DNA of 64,000 bases from Malus domestica (GCF_042453785.1 NC_091664.1:1417001-1481000), one strand, 5' to 3'; counted from the stretch's first letter, positions 25,401 through 37,413 are shown. The notes: generated by a model not told the origin, from the sequence alone. Numbers and translations are program-made.

Positions 25401-27508
25401 GCCCCCATTGCTCTTCGCTCTCTTGTTTTGTACTCGTAATAACTAGTTCTGCAGCATCAAGGGAAAGTTCTTCTGCTTCAATCCTCCTCATAATTTTATA
25501 TGTAGAATTGATGTCCTCCTTTGATTGGCGTCCCTGCTTAAGAAGCTGTTCAAGCTTGTTTCTTCCAAGTGAGTGCCCAGTTAAAACCATTGGGACATTC
25601 AAAGCACCAGAAAGAAGAGCAGCACTATCCCCTGCATCTGCGTAGTGGCCATGAATTACATACGGCCAGACAGGCTGTCCTTTACCAATCTGTTCTCCCA
25701 AAACTTTGGACATGTTAAGAATGTGAGCTAGAGCACCATCTACAAATTCTTGAATATATGGCCAGAGTACTTCTTTGCTGAGGTATTGATCACGAGGACC
25801 GAAAGGAATTCTGATAATATACGCTCCACTGCTTTCTCCCAGATCACCATCACCATCTTCAGGACCTGCAGTTAGCATCTCTGTTGGCTCACCATAGCTC
25901 CAATCAACATCAGGACATGACACTTGGCGCGTAAAGAGATCTACCCTATAAACCCCAGGCATCCTCGCAAGTGCTCGGGAAAGCTCTACCACATATTTGA
26001 CCTGATAATGTGTTCATAAAGCCATGAAACATAGATGCAAACGCAATTAACGGTATAAAAAAAACGAATTTAGCCTTATTTCCACAGACTAGAAAAATGT
26101 TATGACCACCAAATACCTGTCCACCTGTATCAGAGTCTCGACCGAGCTCCATGTTTTCTCCCCGGACCAAACCATGCAAACTGTTGATGAAGAAAAGTTT
26201 CAATTAGTGAAAGATTGTATTACAAATTGTAATGGCTGCACAAAGTAAATAGACGATAAACCAGAAACTAAATGATAATTGATGTGTAACGTAAAGAATT
26301 ATACCTGATAAGAACAATGTAAAGCTTCTTTTCCTTCTTATCGTCTGACCATACTTCCAAGTTCGAAATATTACGCTGGAACCTTTTCCTTGGCGTATCA
26401 CCTAGTTGCATCTCCCCCAAACCATCCCCTTTCTCTCCTTCGGACAAGTCCTCCGACATGTCTTCAGTTGCATCCCTACGTCCTTGTTCCCGCTCCCATC
26501 TGCGGTTTGCCAACCGCTGATGTTCCTCCACCTCCAACTACAAGAGCCATGCAAGTATGAGCTATCGACTTCTCCAAAACTAAAGTGATGGCATTGACAA
26601 TGTGAGCAGATCACCATCGATCATGAGTTACAAATGGAATTGCCCTTTAAAATTGTACCAACAAAATAATCACCATGACAAATTAACCATTTCAAGACGA
26701 CACCAAGCCAACAAGACTTCACGCTTTGCGAGAGTCAAGGAAACATTTGTCATAAGCAGTTTTACCTTCGCTTTGTAAAGGAATTGTTTCCACGACTCGA
26801 ACTCGTAAGAGTAACATTTCCGTTACTCCAAGGCTCGCCCTCTTCAAACTAACCACCTCAAACAACCTAATTGCCACTAATACCAGAATCTAGTCATTTT
26901 CACTTGCAAGTCGAAAGCATCACTCACTCGCGAGTTGGATACCTAATTATTCTGGTTGGCTATTGTGAGTACTTTTTCAGTGTACCAAGAACATCGCCAT
27001 AAAATAATATAATATGACAGTGTTTCGTAACACAATTATTCCCAAATATTCTAAGATCACACACATTTTTATAGAATATCGTCGTGCATAAATAAAATAA
27101 AACAAACCTAATCAAAATATCCTCAAAATATAGAAAAATAATTAATAATTAAACACACACGTTGCATTAAACCATTAATTTCTTTCTTATACAAATCAAA
27201 GGAGGAGGAAGGGGATTAACAACAAGAACCTGTTTCTTCTTACGGGTAAGGTGCCAAATGCGCCAGCACATATTCTCGAGCCTGGAGCCCCGTTCCCGCG
27301 TGTTGCGGGTCGCAACAACCTTGATCCACGTCCGGTAAAGGTCCGACTCATCGACCCCCGTCACCACCTCCTCCACGAAGTACTTGGTCGGATTGAAATG
27401 TCCTCTATCTCTCAGATTCTCCGGCACCGGCTTCTGCTCCTCAATGGCGGAGGCGCCGCTGTCCAGTATCGCCTCCAAGTACCCATTAATCCACTCGTTT
27501 CCGGCCAT
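22433..27508 (-). CDS. SPS3F: Sucrose-phosphate synthase, family B (SPS3F type)
   Basis: This cytosolic enzyme makes sucrose-6-phosphate from UDP-glucose and fructose-6-phosphate. Twelve exons join in frame to about 1065 aa: 27508-27230, 26537-26305, 26180-26117, 26001-25306, 25128-24997, 24914-24783, 24694-24518, 24437-24384, 24286-24224, 24020-23070, 22979-22852, 22721-22433. The N-terminus [18 protein letters not shown] and the segment [11 protein letters not shown] are typical of family B. Ser151 in RNISNLEVW matches the light/dark phosphorylation serine (Ser158 in spinach). The GT-B glycosyltransferase domain follows ([11 protein letters not shown] near 180; [30 protein letters not shown] near 572-592). 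The C-terminal part from about residue 760 is the sucrose-phosphatase-like domain. At the usual TSTRQEI position this copy reads TSTKQES. Family B is related to Arabidopsis SPS3F and citrus SPS1. Confidence 0.95.
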
Positions 27509-29777
27509 TTTCTCGTAAAATGTATTCGATTTGTTTTAATTTACAACTTTCAAAGAGAAAATATGATTGGGTTTCTAAAAACGAAAGCAGAGGAGTCCCA
27601 TGACATGCAGATATTCTCTTGGTTCTTCTGTGCGTCTTGATATTTTCTCGGACTTCCTATTCTGTGTGACTTTCTCGGGAAACAAACAGAAAATGTTGTG
27701 CTGTGTGAAAATAACTCGGCATCAGAGAAGCCTTTTGGGAGTTTGGGATTTGGAATTTGGGATTTGTGAGGAGTTTCGGTTGAGTTTGGAGAGCCCGCGA
27801 GAGTGAGAGAGAGAGAGAGAATCGAGAGAGATGGATGCGGAGAGAGAGACACATGGCGTGGAATGGTGGGTCCGGAATGGTGACACGTGTATAGAGATAC
27901 TGAGGCTCACGAGTGGTCTGCTTCGCACACGTGTCCCCGTGATGGTTGGTTGAGTCACTCCTTTCAAGGTCATCCGCTTCCCAATGCGAAATGACCGCAT
28001 TGCTTTTCTTCGCCCGAGAGATTTGGAACCAGCTGCCCCGATCGGCTTTCCTCCACGGGAGGGAAGGAGATTTTAAATTTTTTTATTTTTTATTTTTTCA
28101 AAAATTTATTTCCAATTTCTTTTCTACAATGATACTTTTTTCACATAATTATATAAGAAAAATTAACGAAAAGTTTAAAAAAATAATAATGAAAAATAAC
28201 AAATAAAAATGTAGTGAATACTACTATAGAAAGTTAAAAGTATGATTTTTTGTTAAAAGTGAACAATATCTGAGTGTTTCGTTAAAACTCCAAATTATAT
28301 AATGGTACTTATTTTTGTTTATACGTGAGGAATTTGATTAAGCTACATAACCCAACAAATGATCACAATAATTAAAATCAAACTCATTATCGATGTTGTT
28401 GAACTTGAAATTTCTTGCGTATGCGTAAATAAATTTCACTATAATGTAGTACTGATGAAATTGGAAAACAACAAAGTCTGCACTATGAGTGTAGAGAATA
28501 TTTTTATTTATTTATACAAAGTCATATATTTATACTAAAAGAGTGAGAACTATAGTTAAACAACACAATGAGCTAGTTATTGATAAATTTCTGTCGAATT
28601 TGCAATACAATATTTGAATTTAAGCTACCTCACTTACAAGTGAGAAATAATACCACTGAAATATAGCATTAAGTGACAGTTCAAGCTTTAAAGTTAAAAA
28701 TAACTTTAGATGAGGATGATAATGAAAAAAATAAATAAGCCCAAAAAAGAGCTAACTACATTTGACCTTCAAATTTGAGGTGATTGTCAAAATGGTGATG
28801 AATTTCCAATTTTCTCAAATTGCATTTTGAGGTTTTGAAATTGTATCATTTTACACATTTTGTCTTTTTGAATGTATAAGCATGCATTATTTGACGAGTT
28901 TTATTTTATTTTATTTTTTGTCAATGTGTTGCAAGTGTGAATTACATGCTAGCCATGTAAGGATCTCAAGTTCACCATGCCATGAATTTAATGAATTAGC
29001 GTAAAAAAAAATCATACAAAGGCACAAACTAATATAAGTGTAAGAGATACTTTGAGATGGCACAAACTGATATAATTATAAGAGATACTTTGAGATGCAA
29101 CGAGAGAAAATTGAAACTTTGTGGTCCTATTTTGAAATTACTTATACTGTGCATTTGATGTAGAAGTATGTGGCAGGAAAAGAAAAACTCTTCCACCTAG
29201 TGGTAACCACTATCAACCAACTTTATATCTGCAAAAACTTTAGCTTAAATTGTTCAATCCTTTTTCAAACTGCAGGTAAATAATTATACTACCTTCCCAA
29301 ACTCCCCACATTATTTGTAGCACGACCACAAACTGAATGATCAGCATTCAAACAAATATAGTTGGCAATGCATGCACATCCAGACACACTAGCATGTATT
29401 TCATTTTTGCCTTCCTTATCAACCATACTATTACATACAACAAATTCATCATCATGTGATGTTCCGATCCACTAAAACAATGACATGTGTTAAAAAAAAT
29501 TACACATATAATTGATTTACTACAACGGAACATCACGGTAACGTTAAATTCGTTTCATATAATTCCAACTCGCAGACACTAAAACTAATCACTTAAATAA
29601 AGTTGTGTTTACCAACTAAATTACTGAAAGAATTGAGCCTATCAGTATCAAATGGTCCTCTATCAGATGTTTATGTACGTAACTTGTTCGTAAGTAAGGA
29701 AAACGAAACTCTTTTTAGAGGGTGCTTAATTCGTTCATGTGTTGGTGAGAGTCATTCTCTCTGACTGAGAGCTTTTC
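27509..29777. other. SPS upstream region and A/T-rich spacer
   Basis: 27509 to about 27850 is probably the SPS 5' leader and core promoter (CT-rich on the minus strand). It contains a short upstream ORF (27852-27550, minus) of low-complexity Leu/Ser sequence. From 28060 the sequence is A/T-rich with poly-T runs and a repeat fragment at 28205-28310 (GTTAAAACTCC type) seen again near 55600. No gene is supported. Confidence 0.45.
27884..27933. promoter_or_regulatory. Two ACACGTGT G-box/ABRE palindromes upstream of SPS
   Basis: CACGTG cores lie at 27884-27889 and 27928-27933, each within ACACGTGT, 44 bp apart and about 375-425 bp upstream of the SPS ATG. This is the bZIP/bHLH binding core used in ABA and light responses. 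A (GA)n/(CT)n tract at 27805-27820 lies between them and the gene. Function is inferred. Confidence 0.55.
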
Positions 29778-31993
29778 TATTAAACCCCACCCCCAAATAA
29801 ATGTAATTTCTTAATTTTTCCCTAGAGTTTTATAAAAGTTTACAATTTGGTCCCTTACTATTCTACCCAATCCAGATCTATTTTACAGATTTTCTCTCAA
29901 AATCTCTCCACTCACTGTTTGCCACATGGCAAACACTCCCCTATCTTCTCTCTTTCTCCCCGGGGTCTCTTAACTCACTCTTCTCTCTCACACTCTCATC
30001 TCACTGTCGAATCTCTCTCTCAACTCACCCACCATCTTCACTCCAGCGAGACACGCACATCTACACACCCCAAAACATCCCAACAACAACGACAGCACCA
30101 TCACCATCACCGTGCTAACTTTCTCTCCCCCTCGCCTCTGTGCAACAAAGAGAATTTAGCAAACTTATCCGGCAAACCCGTGGCCTTCGAGGCGTTTTCC
30201 GGCCACCACTCGTTGTGAAACATGTACCAATCTCTTCCCCTATCTCATATCTTCAATGTTAAGGGTAAATCGTAGGTTAAAATGGTGTGATGCTGTCGAC
30301 AGGAGCACATGAGCCCTCAAGCCCAAAACCCATTAAGCCAAGGCCTTTGGGCCGAGAAATCTAGGGCATTTGGCATGCTAAACCTTTAGCCCAAGACCAA
30401 AGGGCTTCAGCCCGTAAGCCTTAAACCCAAACCCAGTTATCTTAAAACCCCTAAAACTAGGCCTTGGGTCTGGCTTTCAAGCCCAAAGCCCTTTGACCCA
30501 CAACCTAGGGCCTTCGACCCACTAAGCCAACCTAATCAAACCTTTGGGTCAGACTATCAAGCCCAGACCCATTGAACCTAAACCATAGCCCATTGAACCG
30601 GTCCAACCCAAAACCTTTGATTGGCCCATGATCAATTGACCCAACCTGTTGACTTTGACTTCGATCGGTTAATGATCAACGTCGACTTTTGTTGACTTTT
30701 TTTTTCAGGTTTCGTTCGGGACCCCTCCTAGACTAATTTCGACATCCTGGACTTGTTTTTAATGTCCGTTTACCCAAATTCAATCGTTTGAATAGAGCTT
30801 TATTAATTGAACACTTTATGTGCTTAAGTGCAATTATTAGCGACAATTCCGTTATTCCTATTTTGTACGGCTCTTCGACGACTAAATATATGTGAGTGGA
30901 CCCCTTCTAAAATGCATGTTTTAATTATAGAAATGTATACATGAAAAACATGATTTAATGATTACGTTTTATGAAATGTTTTATGAGATATTATGCTTAC
31001 TACAAATATTTTGGAATATCATGTTCTATCGAACTTATGTTCTTTGTAGTATATATGATGGATGACTATATACTATTTAGAACATGCTTTTACAACACTT
31101 CTTTATAGTATATATGATGGATGACTATATGCTATGAAGATGATTTTGAGATATATATATGTATTTATGTTGGAAAGACTATATTCAATATTTTTGTGCG
31201 TATTTAGTGGTCACTGTTTTGCCTTGGCTTTGGCCGGGTGTAGGTTGGTGCCTGTTTGGCAAATGATACTTATATTGGCTACGACCGGGTGTAGGTAGGT
31301 GCATGTTTGGCAAAGGATATTTATACTGGCTTCGACCGGGCGTAGGTTGGTGCCTGTTTGGCAAATGAAGTGTTCTGAAAGAAGTGTTCTAAATGAAGAG
31401 TTCTCTATGCCTTTGGGCGATACTGATACCACTAGTTAGCACCTTATATATATGATATGCTTATTGAAAGATTTTTATGGCATGCTAGGGTTTTTGGAAA
31501 ACGTATTACATATTATACTACTGATGTTTTTATGAAACTTTAGGGTTTAATATGTTGATAACTATTTCAATATTATGTATATATCAACTTGGTCCACTAA
31601 TGTTTGTTTTGCGCCCCCTCAGGACATAGGAAAGAGGATTACGACCCACATTACGAGGCCTTTCCCTACCAGTGATATTGTGCCATCATCTATGCTTGAC
31701 ATCATTGTAATAACACCTTATGTTGTATTTTGAATTAGATGTATGCTATGAACATGTCATGCATTATCAATGTGTTTTCATTGTTGGCAGTTGAATATTA
31801 TTTATATCATTATCTTCACGCAGAAATGAATAGTCACATCCTATTATCTTGCTACATTTCATAAATGAAATGTATACGCATGATTTACATGTTCTCAGCA
31901 TGTGCATTCATTAAATGGCTTGCATCACCTTCGGGTGTCGGCCAGGACGTGACCATTTCGATGTCCCTTGGATATCGGGATCGGGGCGTGTCA
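29778..31993 (-). mobile_element. Solo LTR 3, reversed and diverged
   Basis: On the minus strand it begins TGACACGCCCCGATCCCG, close to the start of solo LTRs 1 and 2, and contains the shared CTGAGGGGGCGCAAAACA block (near 31605-31623). TTTTC occurs directly outside both ends (29773-29777 and 31994-31998), consistent with a 5-bp target duplication. The far end reads TATTAAACCCCACCCC, so the usual TG/CA end is degraded on that side. It carries three tandem copies of about 60 bp at 31210-31375 (GACCGGGTGTAGGTTGGTGC) and a degenerate AAGCCCAAAGCCC repeat field at 30310-30650. The 123-aa ORF at 29847-30218 is a low-complexity shadow. Confidence 0.65.
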
Positions 31994-31998
31994 TTTTC

Positions 31999-32537
31999 TC
32001 ATAGCTTATGTGAGGGTTTTCCAGTTCAATTTTCCGTGCAATGCCCTTAGCTATAGCCATGGTTGATAGCCGTCTCTTCCTTTTTCTTTTTGTTTTTCCT
32101 TTCCTTACTTTCTCTTACTGTTGTCCCTCTGCTATCCATCCCAACCACCCCACAAGCCATTGATCTTACTCGACTATGTCCTCAAATTCTTTTTCTTTTC
32201 TCTAATTATTGGTATCCCTCCATTTTCACGTCCCTTGTCTATCCTTTGCATTTCTGATCACTCTTTTCACCCGCACCAATTTCATACCAAATTGGTTTGC
32301 AATCACTTTTAACTATAATCTGTTGCAGTCCATTGGGAAGGTGTGTAGAGTTATGGTGTTCACACCAGCTCAAGTATTTGCACCACCACTTTCTTTCAGT
32401 CTGCCTTTGTTGGCAATGTCGCTTGTGGGATTCCCACTAGCTTATGCAGCGATCAGAAAGGTATTCCTTGCTAGGTGATGGAGTCCCCTCCTTCCATCTT
32501 TGAGGAGGTGTTTGCTTGGATTTCTGACGTTCAAATT
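31999..32537. other. Unidentified spacer between two retroelements
   Basis: It contains an open frame at 32209-32478 (plus) ending VGFPLAYAAIRKVFLAR. I do not recognise it; it may be a fragment of a former gene. Confidence 0.3.
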
Positions 32538-33087
32538 TGTGGATGTAAATTTCCACCTTCTTCTTCTTGGACAAAATTGCACCTATAAAACAATTAACAC
32601 CTTAGGTCAAGGCCAAGAACCTCACGCGCCCACGATGAATTAGGGGGACTTTGGCCAAAGAACCTCTGATGCCAAAGTTAGAATTTAAAGAGTTTTTGGG
32701 AGTTTTGCAAGAGTATGAGAGGTCCCTTTTGGAAAAGAGAATAGAGCTTTTATAGGGGAGTGTGGCCGGCCTTTAAGTGTTTTTTGGGGTGTTATTTGGT
32801 GATTCAATTAGCAATTAATATATTAATTTGGTATAAATATATTAATTGGCTAATTATCATAATAAAAAAATGTTTTGGGAGGTTATGTAATGATTTCCTT
32901 GTAGAGGATATGGAGTAAAGATGGATGAGATAAATTTGAACTTGTTACTTATTTTGGGCACTCTTGACTCGGTTGATGGATGATTCTCCACTGCTCGCGT
33001 GTAGGAAACCCGGTGTGTCTCGAGGGCAATTTTGTCTTCTTCACCTAAAAATCCACATGTCGCTTCTTGATTATTTTTTGCTCCACA
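32538..33087 (-). repeat. 3' LTR of the non-autonomous retrotransposon
   Basis: This 550-bp copy has TGTGGA/TCCACA inverted ends. It matches 35876-36445 throughout. Confidence 0.9.
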
Positions 33088-33785
33088 AATGCCCCCACAC
33101 CTGCTGGGCTGCTCGTAGGAAAGGGCAGCAAGTGTAGAGATCTTTTCGCTTTAGGACTACTTCATATTTTGATGTAGATTCCCTCTTTAATATGAAATTA
33201 GATCATTCTAGGAAAGGGAAATAAATTTCTCTCAAAGCCTATTTAAGCCCACCTTAAGTGGGTTGTTAAATCAACTTTGGATAGCGATTTATTCAACCCT
33301 ACAAGAGAGGGAAGGCTCAGAGGATATTTGTCCCCCTCCCCTAGCAATCTTCTACACTTGCCCATGCAAAGGACCATCTTTCGTTACTTTCTTCGTCTTC
33401 TCCGCGTCGCACCGATGTAAGGAAAACTTAATTCTCCTTGTCTTCTTCTTGGGAGGTGCTGCCACGGGGCAACCATCGGGGTGGTGCGGCACATCGGCTG
33501 GCAGGGGCCAGGAGTCGGCTTGATTGAAGCCAAAGATTAACTCGGCATAGGTCGAGGAAGTGGCGTGGCAGGGGCAACGGTTTAGGCTGCCATGTCTGGG
33601 CTGCTTGCCAAAAATAAGGAAACTGTTTGAGTTTGATTTCTCAGCTGCCAAAGATGGAGCAATCAAGGATAAAGCTACCAAGATCGGAGCTGCTGAAGAT
33701 GAAGTATCGGATGAGTGAACTATTAAGTGCAAAAGTGGCTGATGCCCCTAACCATTTGTTGCCTAGTCGATCTTCAAGCATTCGA

Positions 33786-34140
33786 TCTTTTAAGCTATGT
33801 GGCCTTCTCGCACTGGAGAGCTTACCCAGATGGGTGTTGGGGAATTACTTTACCCTCTCGCATTGGAGAGCAATTAGTTTACCTTCTCGCGCTGGAGAGC
33901 AATTAGTTTACCCTCTCACACTGAAGAGCAATTAGTTTATCCTCTCACACTGGAGAGCGGACCTATATGGGTGTCGGGGAATTGGTTTACCCTATCTCAT
34001 TGGAGAGCAATTAGTTTATCCTCTCGCATTGGAGAGCAGACCCATATGGGTGTCGAGGAATTAGTTTACCCTCTCGCACTGGAGAACAATTAGTTTATCC
34101 TCTCGCACTGGAGAGCATGGAAATCATTGTCGTGAGTGCA
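33786..34140. repeat. Minisatellite inside the retrotransposon
   Basis: Roughly ten imperfect units of CCCTCTCGCACTGGAGAGCA followed by ATTAGTTTA occur in tandem, with some interruptions by CCATATGGGTGTCGGGGAAT. A second, looser repeat with CGGGCCTAA..GAGTGTATAC units lies at 34670-34870. Confidence 0.8.
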
Positions 34141-35088
34141 GCTGAGAAAAGTTGGACTGCTGGGACAACCGAAATAGTCCTTAGCATGCCCCCGGTTCTT
34201 GGTAGTTGGGCTGGTGTGTCATTCTGGTACTCGTCTGCCCTGGACGCGCTATTAGGCTGAGCTGCTGTGTTTATCGAAGTAGAAGTTATCTTTATATCTG
34301 ACAATCTATGTAGGGTAGTCATGTCTGCTCGATCTTGTCATTGAAAAATAACTCACTTATGTTGGTCATGTATCATCGGAGCGCCTTATCAATAGCTTCG
34401 TTGCGCAGGAAATTGCGCAATCGATTGGTCATGAGCCTTTCTACTTCTTTCTGAATTTGCCTTTGTTGGGGGTGGTAGAGCTCTCGGCTGCCCTGGTTTT
34501 GACCTGCTGGTCTAGGCTGCTCTTTCATATGCTCGGCTCATCTATGTTGTGGCAGGGTGCATGTGGTCCACTTCTGGCAAACGAGGGAATTCTTCTCATA
34601 CTGCCGGTAGAACTTGAGCCAGATTGAATGATTGCTTTTCTCTGTCCATCGTGTTGCCTGCTCCGATGTTATGTGGAGTATACTCCTTGCGGGCCTAACC
34701 GCGAATGAATGCTTTACCTGGAAAGCTGCACATGTTGACTATTAGATTATGGCCTTAACCGTGAGTGTATACTTATCCTCGGGCCTAGTTCAGAGTGCAC
34801 GCTCCTCCGCGCGCTAAGACGGGAGTATACGCTATCTCGGGGGCCTAATCGGGAATGCACACTGCATGAATGCTTGGCTCGTGGCTGCTTGTCTGGACAC
34901 TGCTGGAAAGGTTTGTCTGCCCTTATCCTATTTCAGGACACTTCGTCCGGGGCACATTGGATCTCGATGCGTTGCAAAAGTTGATTCATCAAGGTCGTCT
35001 GTTGTGCAAGGGTGCTTGCCAACTCTATGACTTATCCAGACAAGTGTTGTTCACCATTTAGATTGGAAGAGCTGGAAAGAAATGTGCC

Positions 35089-35703
35089 TCATTGAGCAGT
35101 GGAAGTGTGGTAGGCTTCGGGCGCAAGATTTGAATTGGGAAATGTCAAATCCACGGAGAAACGTGGTGGAAATGCCCCCGGCTTGATGTTAGGTCCGGAT
35201 GGTTGAGATAGTCTTGGGTTGACTTGGGCTACTTTGAAGGCCACAGGGGCAGGTTGGGCTGCGGGAATAGGCTGGGCCACGGGAGTGGGTTGTTCGACGG
35301 GAGCAGGCTGGGCTGCATAAGTAGGTTGGGCCACAAGAGTGGGCTGCTCGGCGGGAACAGGCTGGGCCACGAGAGTGGGCTGCTTGGCATGTGGTGCTTG
35401 CGAATACGAGATTTGGGCTTGGCTTGGCAACGCATTGGGCTCGTGTTGGGCATGAAGTGACATGACTCGGGCCGTGGCTTTAGTGGTGTGGGCCTTGGAT
35501 AACACGGCTTGGGCAGTGGTGGTGGAGCCATAGACCTTGCCATGGGTGATTGCCGTGGTGGCCACCACGGTGGTTGCCATGGTGGAGCCTTGTGGTGGTG
35601 GTGCCGCTCCCCCTAAGATCGCATTTAGTCTCGTGGATCGCCGCAGTCTCTTTTCTTGAATATTGGAATTTTCACTTGTGGAATTTTCTAAATTTATAGC
35701 CAT
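35089..35703 (-). CDS. Gag-like remnant ORF with Gln-Pro repeats
   Basis: A 204-aa ORF starts MAINLENSTSENSNIQEKR about 170 bp inside the 5' LTR. Residues about 110-155 are a PVAQP/PAAQP repeat made of short units. The C-terminal part (PRFSVDLTFPNSNLAPEAYH) resembles the start of plant retroelement gag regions, from memory. No zinc knuckle or protease follows. It may be a remnant or a structural peptide of a non-autonomous element; not a host gene. Confidence 0.55.
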   Translation of the reverse strand: MAINLENSTSENSNIQEKRLRRSTRLNAILGGAAPPPQGSTMATTVVATTAITHGKVYGSTTTAQAVLSKAHTTKATARVMSLHAQHEPNALPSQAQISYSQAPHAKQPTLVAQPVPAEQPTLVAQPTYAAQPAPVEQPTPVAQPIPAAQPAPVAFKVAQVNPRLSQPSGPNIKPGAFPPRFSVDLTFPNSNLAPEAYHTSTAQ

Positions 35704-35875
35704 TGTATTTCTCTTTTACGTTTTATCAAAGAATCTTTGCAAATAAAAAATTCTAATAATAAGAACGTACGAAAAATACAAGTGGACTAGAAAATAGAGA
35801 AAATAGAGAAAAAAACCTTTTTGCACGAGAGTCTTCTATGAGTATGAATCTCAACTCTCAATGAAAGTACCAATT

Positions 35876-36445
35876 TGTGGATACAAATTTCCGCATTCTT
35901 CTTCTTGGACAAAATTGCACCTACAAAACAATTAACACCTTAGGTCAAGGCCAAGAGCCTCACGCGCCCACGATGAATTGGGGGGGGGACTTTAGTCGAA
36001 GAACCTCCGATGCCAAAGTTAGAATTTAGAGAGAAAAATATTTGGAAAGTTTTTGGGAGTTTTGCAAGAGTGTGAGAGGTCCCTTTTGGAGAAGAGAATG
36101 GGGCTTTTATAGGGGAGTGTGGCCGGCCTTTAAGTGTTTTTTGAGGTGTTATTTGGTGATTCAATTAGCAATTAATATATTAATTAGGTATAAATATATT
36201 AATTGACTAATTATCATAATAAAGGAAATGTTTTGGGAGGTTATGTAATGATTTCCTTGTAGAGGATATGGAGTAAAGATGGATGAGATAAATTTGAACT
36301 TGTTACCTATTTTGGGCACTCTTGACTCGGTTGATGGATGATTCTCCACTGCTCGCATGTAGGAAACCATGTGTGTCTCGAGGGCAATTTTGTCTTCTTC
36401 ACCTAAAAATCCATGTGTTGCCTCTTGATTATTTTTGGCTCCACA
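35876..36445 (-). repeat. 5' LTR of the non-autonomous retrotransposon
   Basis: This 570-bp copy matches 32538-33087 and has the same TGTGGA/TCCACA ends. Confidence 0.9.
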
Positions 36446-37083
36446 GAATTCGTGAGGGTGAGTTATCCGTGCTGATCCTGAGGTGTTGCGGCAGCGGTAG
36501 TAGCATAAATCTAGGGTTTTCTTTCATTTTGTACTGTTTTTGAGCCTCTTCTGTTTAGACTCTTGGTGTTTTGTTTGGAAGGTCCATTTTTCCTTTGTGC
36601 ACTTGGTTTGGGGCTTTGTTGTGTAAATTTTATGTTGGTAATGAGTGTAGAATGATCTATTACTCGACCAAAGTTTTGGTTTCACAAGAAATGAGTATCT
36701 ATTACTCGCAGAGATCGATAACAATCACATTAATTTCGATGCCTTTTAGTACTAGTGAAATTAATCATAAGATTAATGAAACCAAAAGAAATAAAAGCTA
36801 TAATTTGCCAAAAACATTTATGTAACAAGAATTCGGCTTACTCAAAGTTGGTGGAACACTTCCATTAATTCCCCATTCGCAGCCTTAAACTAAAGCCTTG
36901 CATGTTTCAACAGTCTCAAGTACAAAATTACAACTATGCTTAATTAAAATGATGTACGTGGAAGTCTTGTTTGAACCACTTATATTGTGTGCATTGCTTG
37001 TTTAATTTGATGAGTTCATAGAAAACACCAAAGAGCTCCACGAACCTTGGTACATCATTTTACTCATGTTGGCCTAAAATCCT
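36446..37083. other. Spacer downstream of the retrotransposon
   Basis: No gene is supported. It is moderately A/T-rich single-copy-looking sequence leading into the promoter repeats of the short methyltransferase gene. Confidence 0.35.
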
Positions 37084-37333
37084 CCCACGTAGCAAATTGA
37101 TGTTCGGTGGCCTTTCAGCTGGCCTGAACGCAACATGCAACAAGCTCTGTGCATGCATAACAATCCCCACGTAGCAAATTGAAATTCGGTGGCCCTTCAG
37201 CTGGCCTAAACGCAACATGCAACAAGCTCTGTGCATGCATAACAATCCCCACGTAGCAAATTGATGTTCGGTGGCCTTTCAGCTTGCCTAAACGTGCGGC
37301 AAACATGCAACAAGCTATGTGCATGAATAACAC
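37084..37333. repeat. Three tandem 82-bp repeats upstream of the short methyltransferase gene
   Basis: Units starting CCCACGTAGCAAATTGA occur at 37084, 37166 and 37248, an exact 82-bp period for the first two steps. The third unit has a few changes and a small insertion (GTGCGGCAA). Each holds CCCACGTAGC and GCATGCATAA motifs. The array ends about 20 bp before the TATA-like box and 80 bp before the ATG. Confidence 0.93.
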
Positions 37334-37352
37334 CTAGCTCGCATTCAGTGCT

Positions 37353-37359
37353 TATAAAA
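37353..37359 (+). promoter_or_regulatory. TATA box of the short METTL13-like gene
   Basis: TATAAAA lies 55 bp upstream of the ATG at 37414, a suitable distance for a short leader of about 25-30 nt. Confidence 0.55.
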
Positions 37360-37413
37360 CGAACCCAAAACAACTGCAAAAACGCTCACACAGAAATTAA
37401 CTGAAGCAGAAAA

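Larger units (their letters stand above)
32538..36445 (-). mobile_element. Non-autonomous LTR retrotransposon with gag-like remnant
   Basis: Two direct repeats bound it: 32538-33087 and 35876-36445. Each begins TGTGGAT and ends CTCCACA, and they are nearly alike apart from substitutions and a roughly 20-bp indel near 36030. AAATT before and GAATT after look like a target duplication with one change. A G-rich tract next to the 32538-33087 LTR (TGTGGGGGCATT on the minus strand) resembles a polypurine tract, and the gag-like ORF is on the minus strand near the other LTR, so the element reads right to left. The 2.8-kb interior has no protease, reverse transcriptase or integrase. Confidence 0.9.

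Noticed and set aside
27550..27852. Upstream ORF in the SPS leader
   Set aside because: Low-complexity Leu/Ser sequence from the CT tract; no evidence that it is transcribed or conserved, so not annotated as a gene.
29847..30218. 123-aa ORF rich in Ser/His
   Set aside because: It lies inside a solo LTR, is low complexity and has no recognisable domain.
35224..35460. Plus-strand Gly-rich ORF (GHRGRLGCGNRLGHGSG)
   Set aside because: It is the complement of the Gln-Pro repeat of the gag-like ORF.
37084..37333. CRISPR-like array
   Set aside because: The 82-bp units follow each other without spacers; it is a tandem repeat in a plant promoter.
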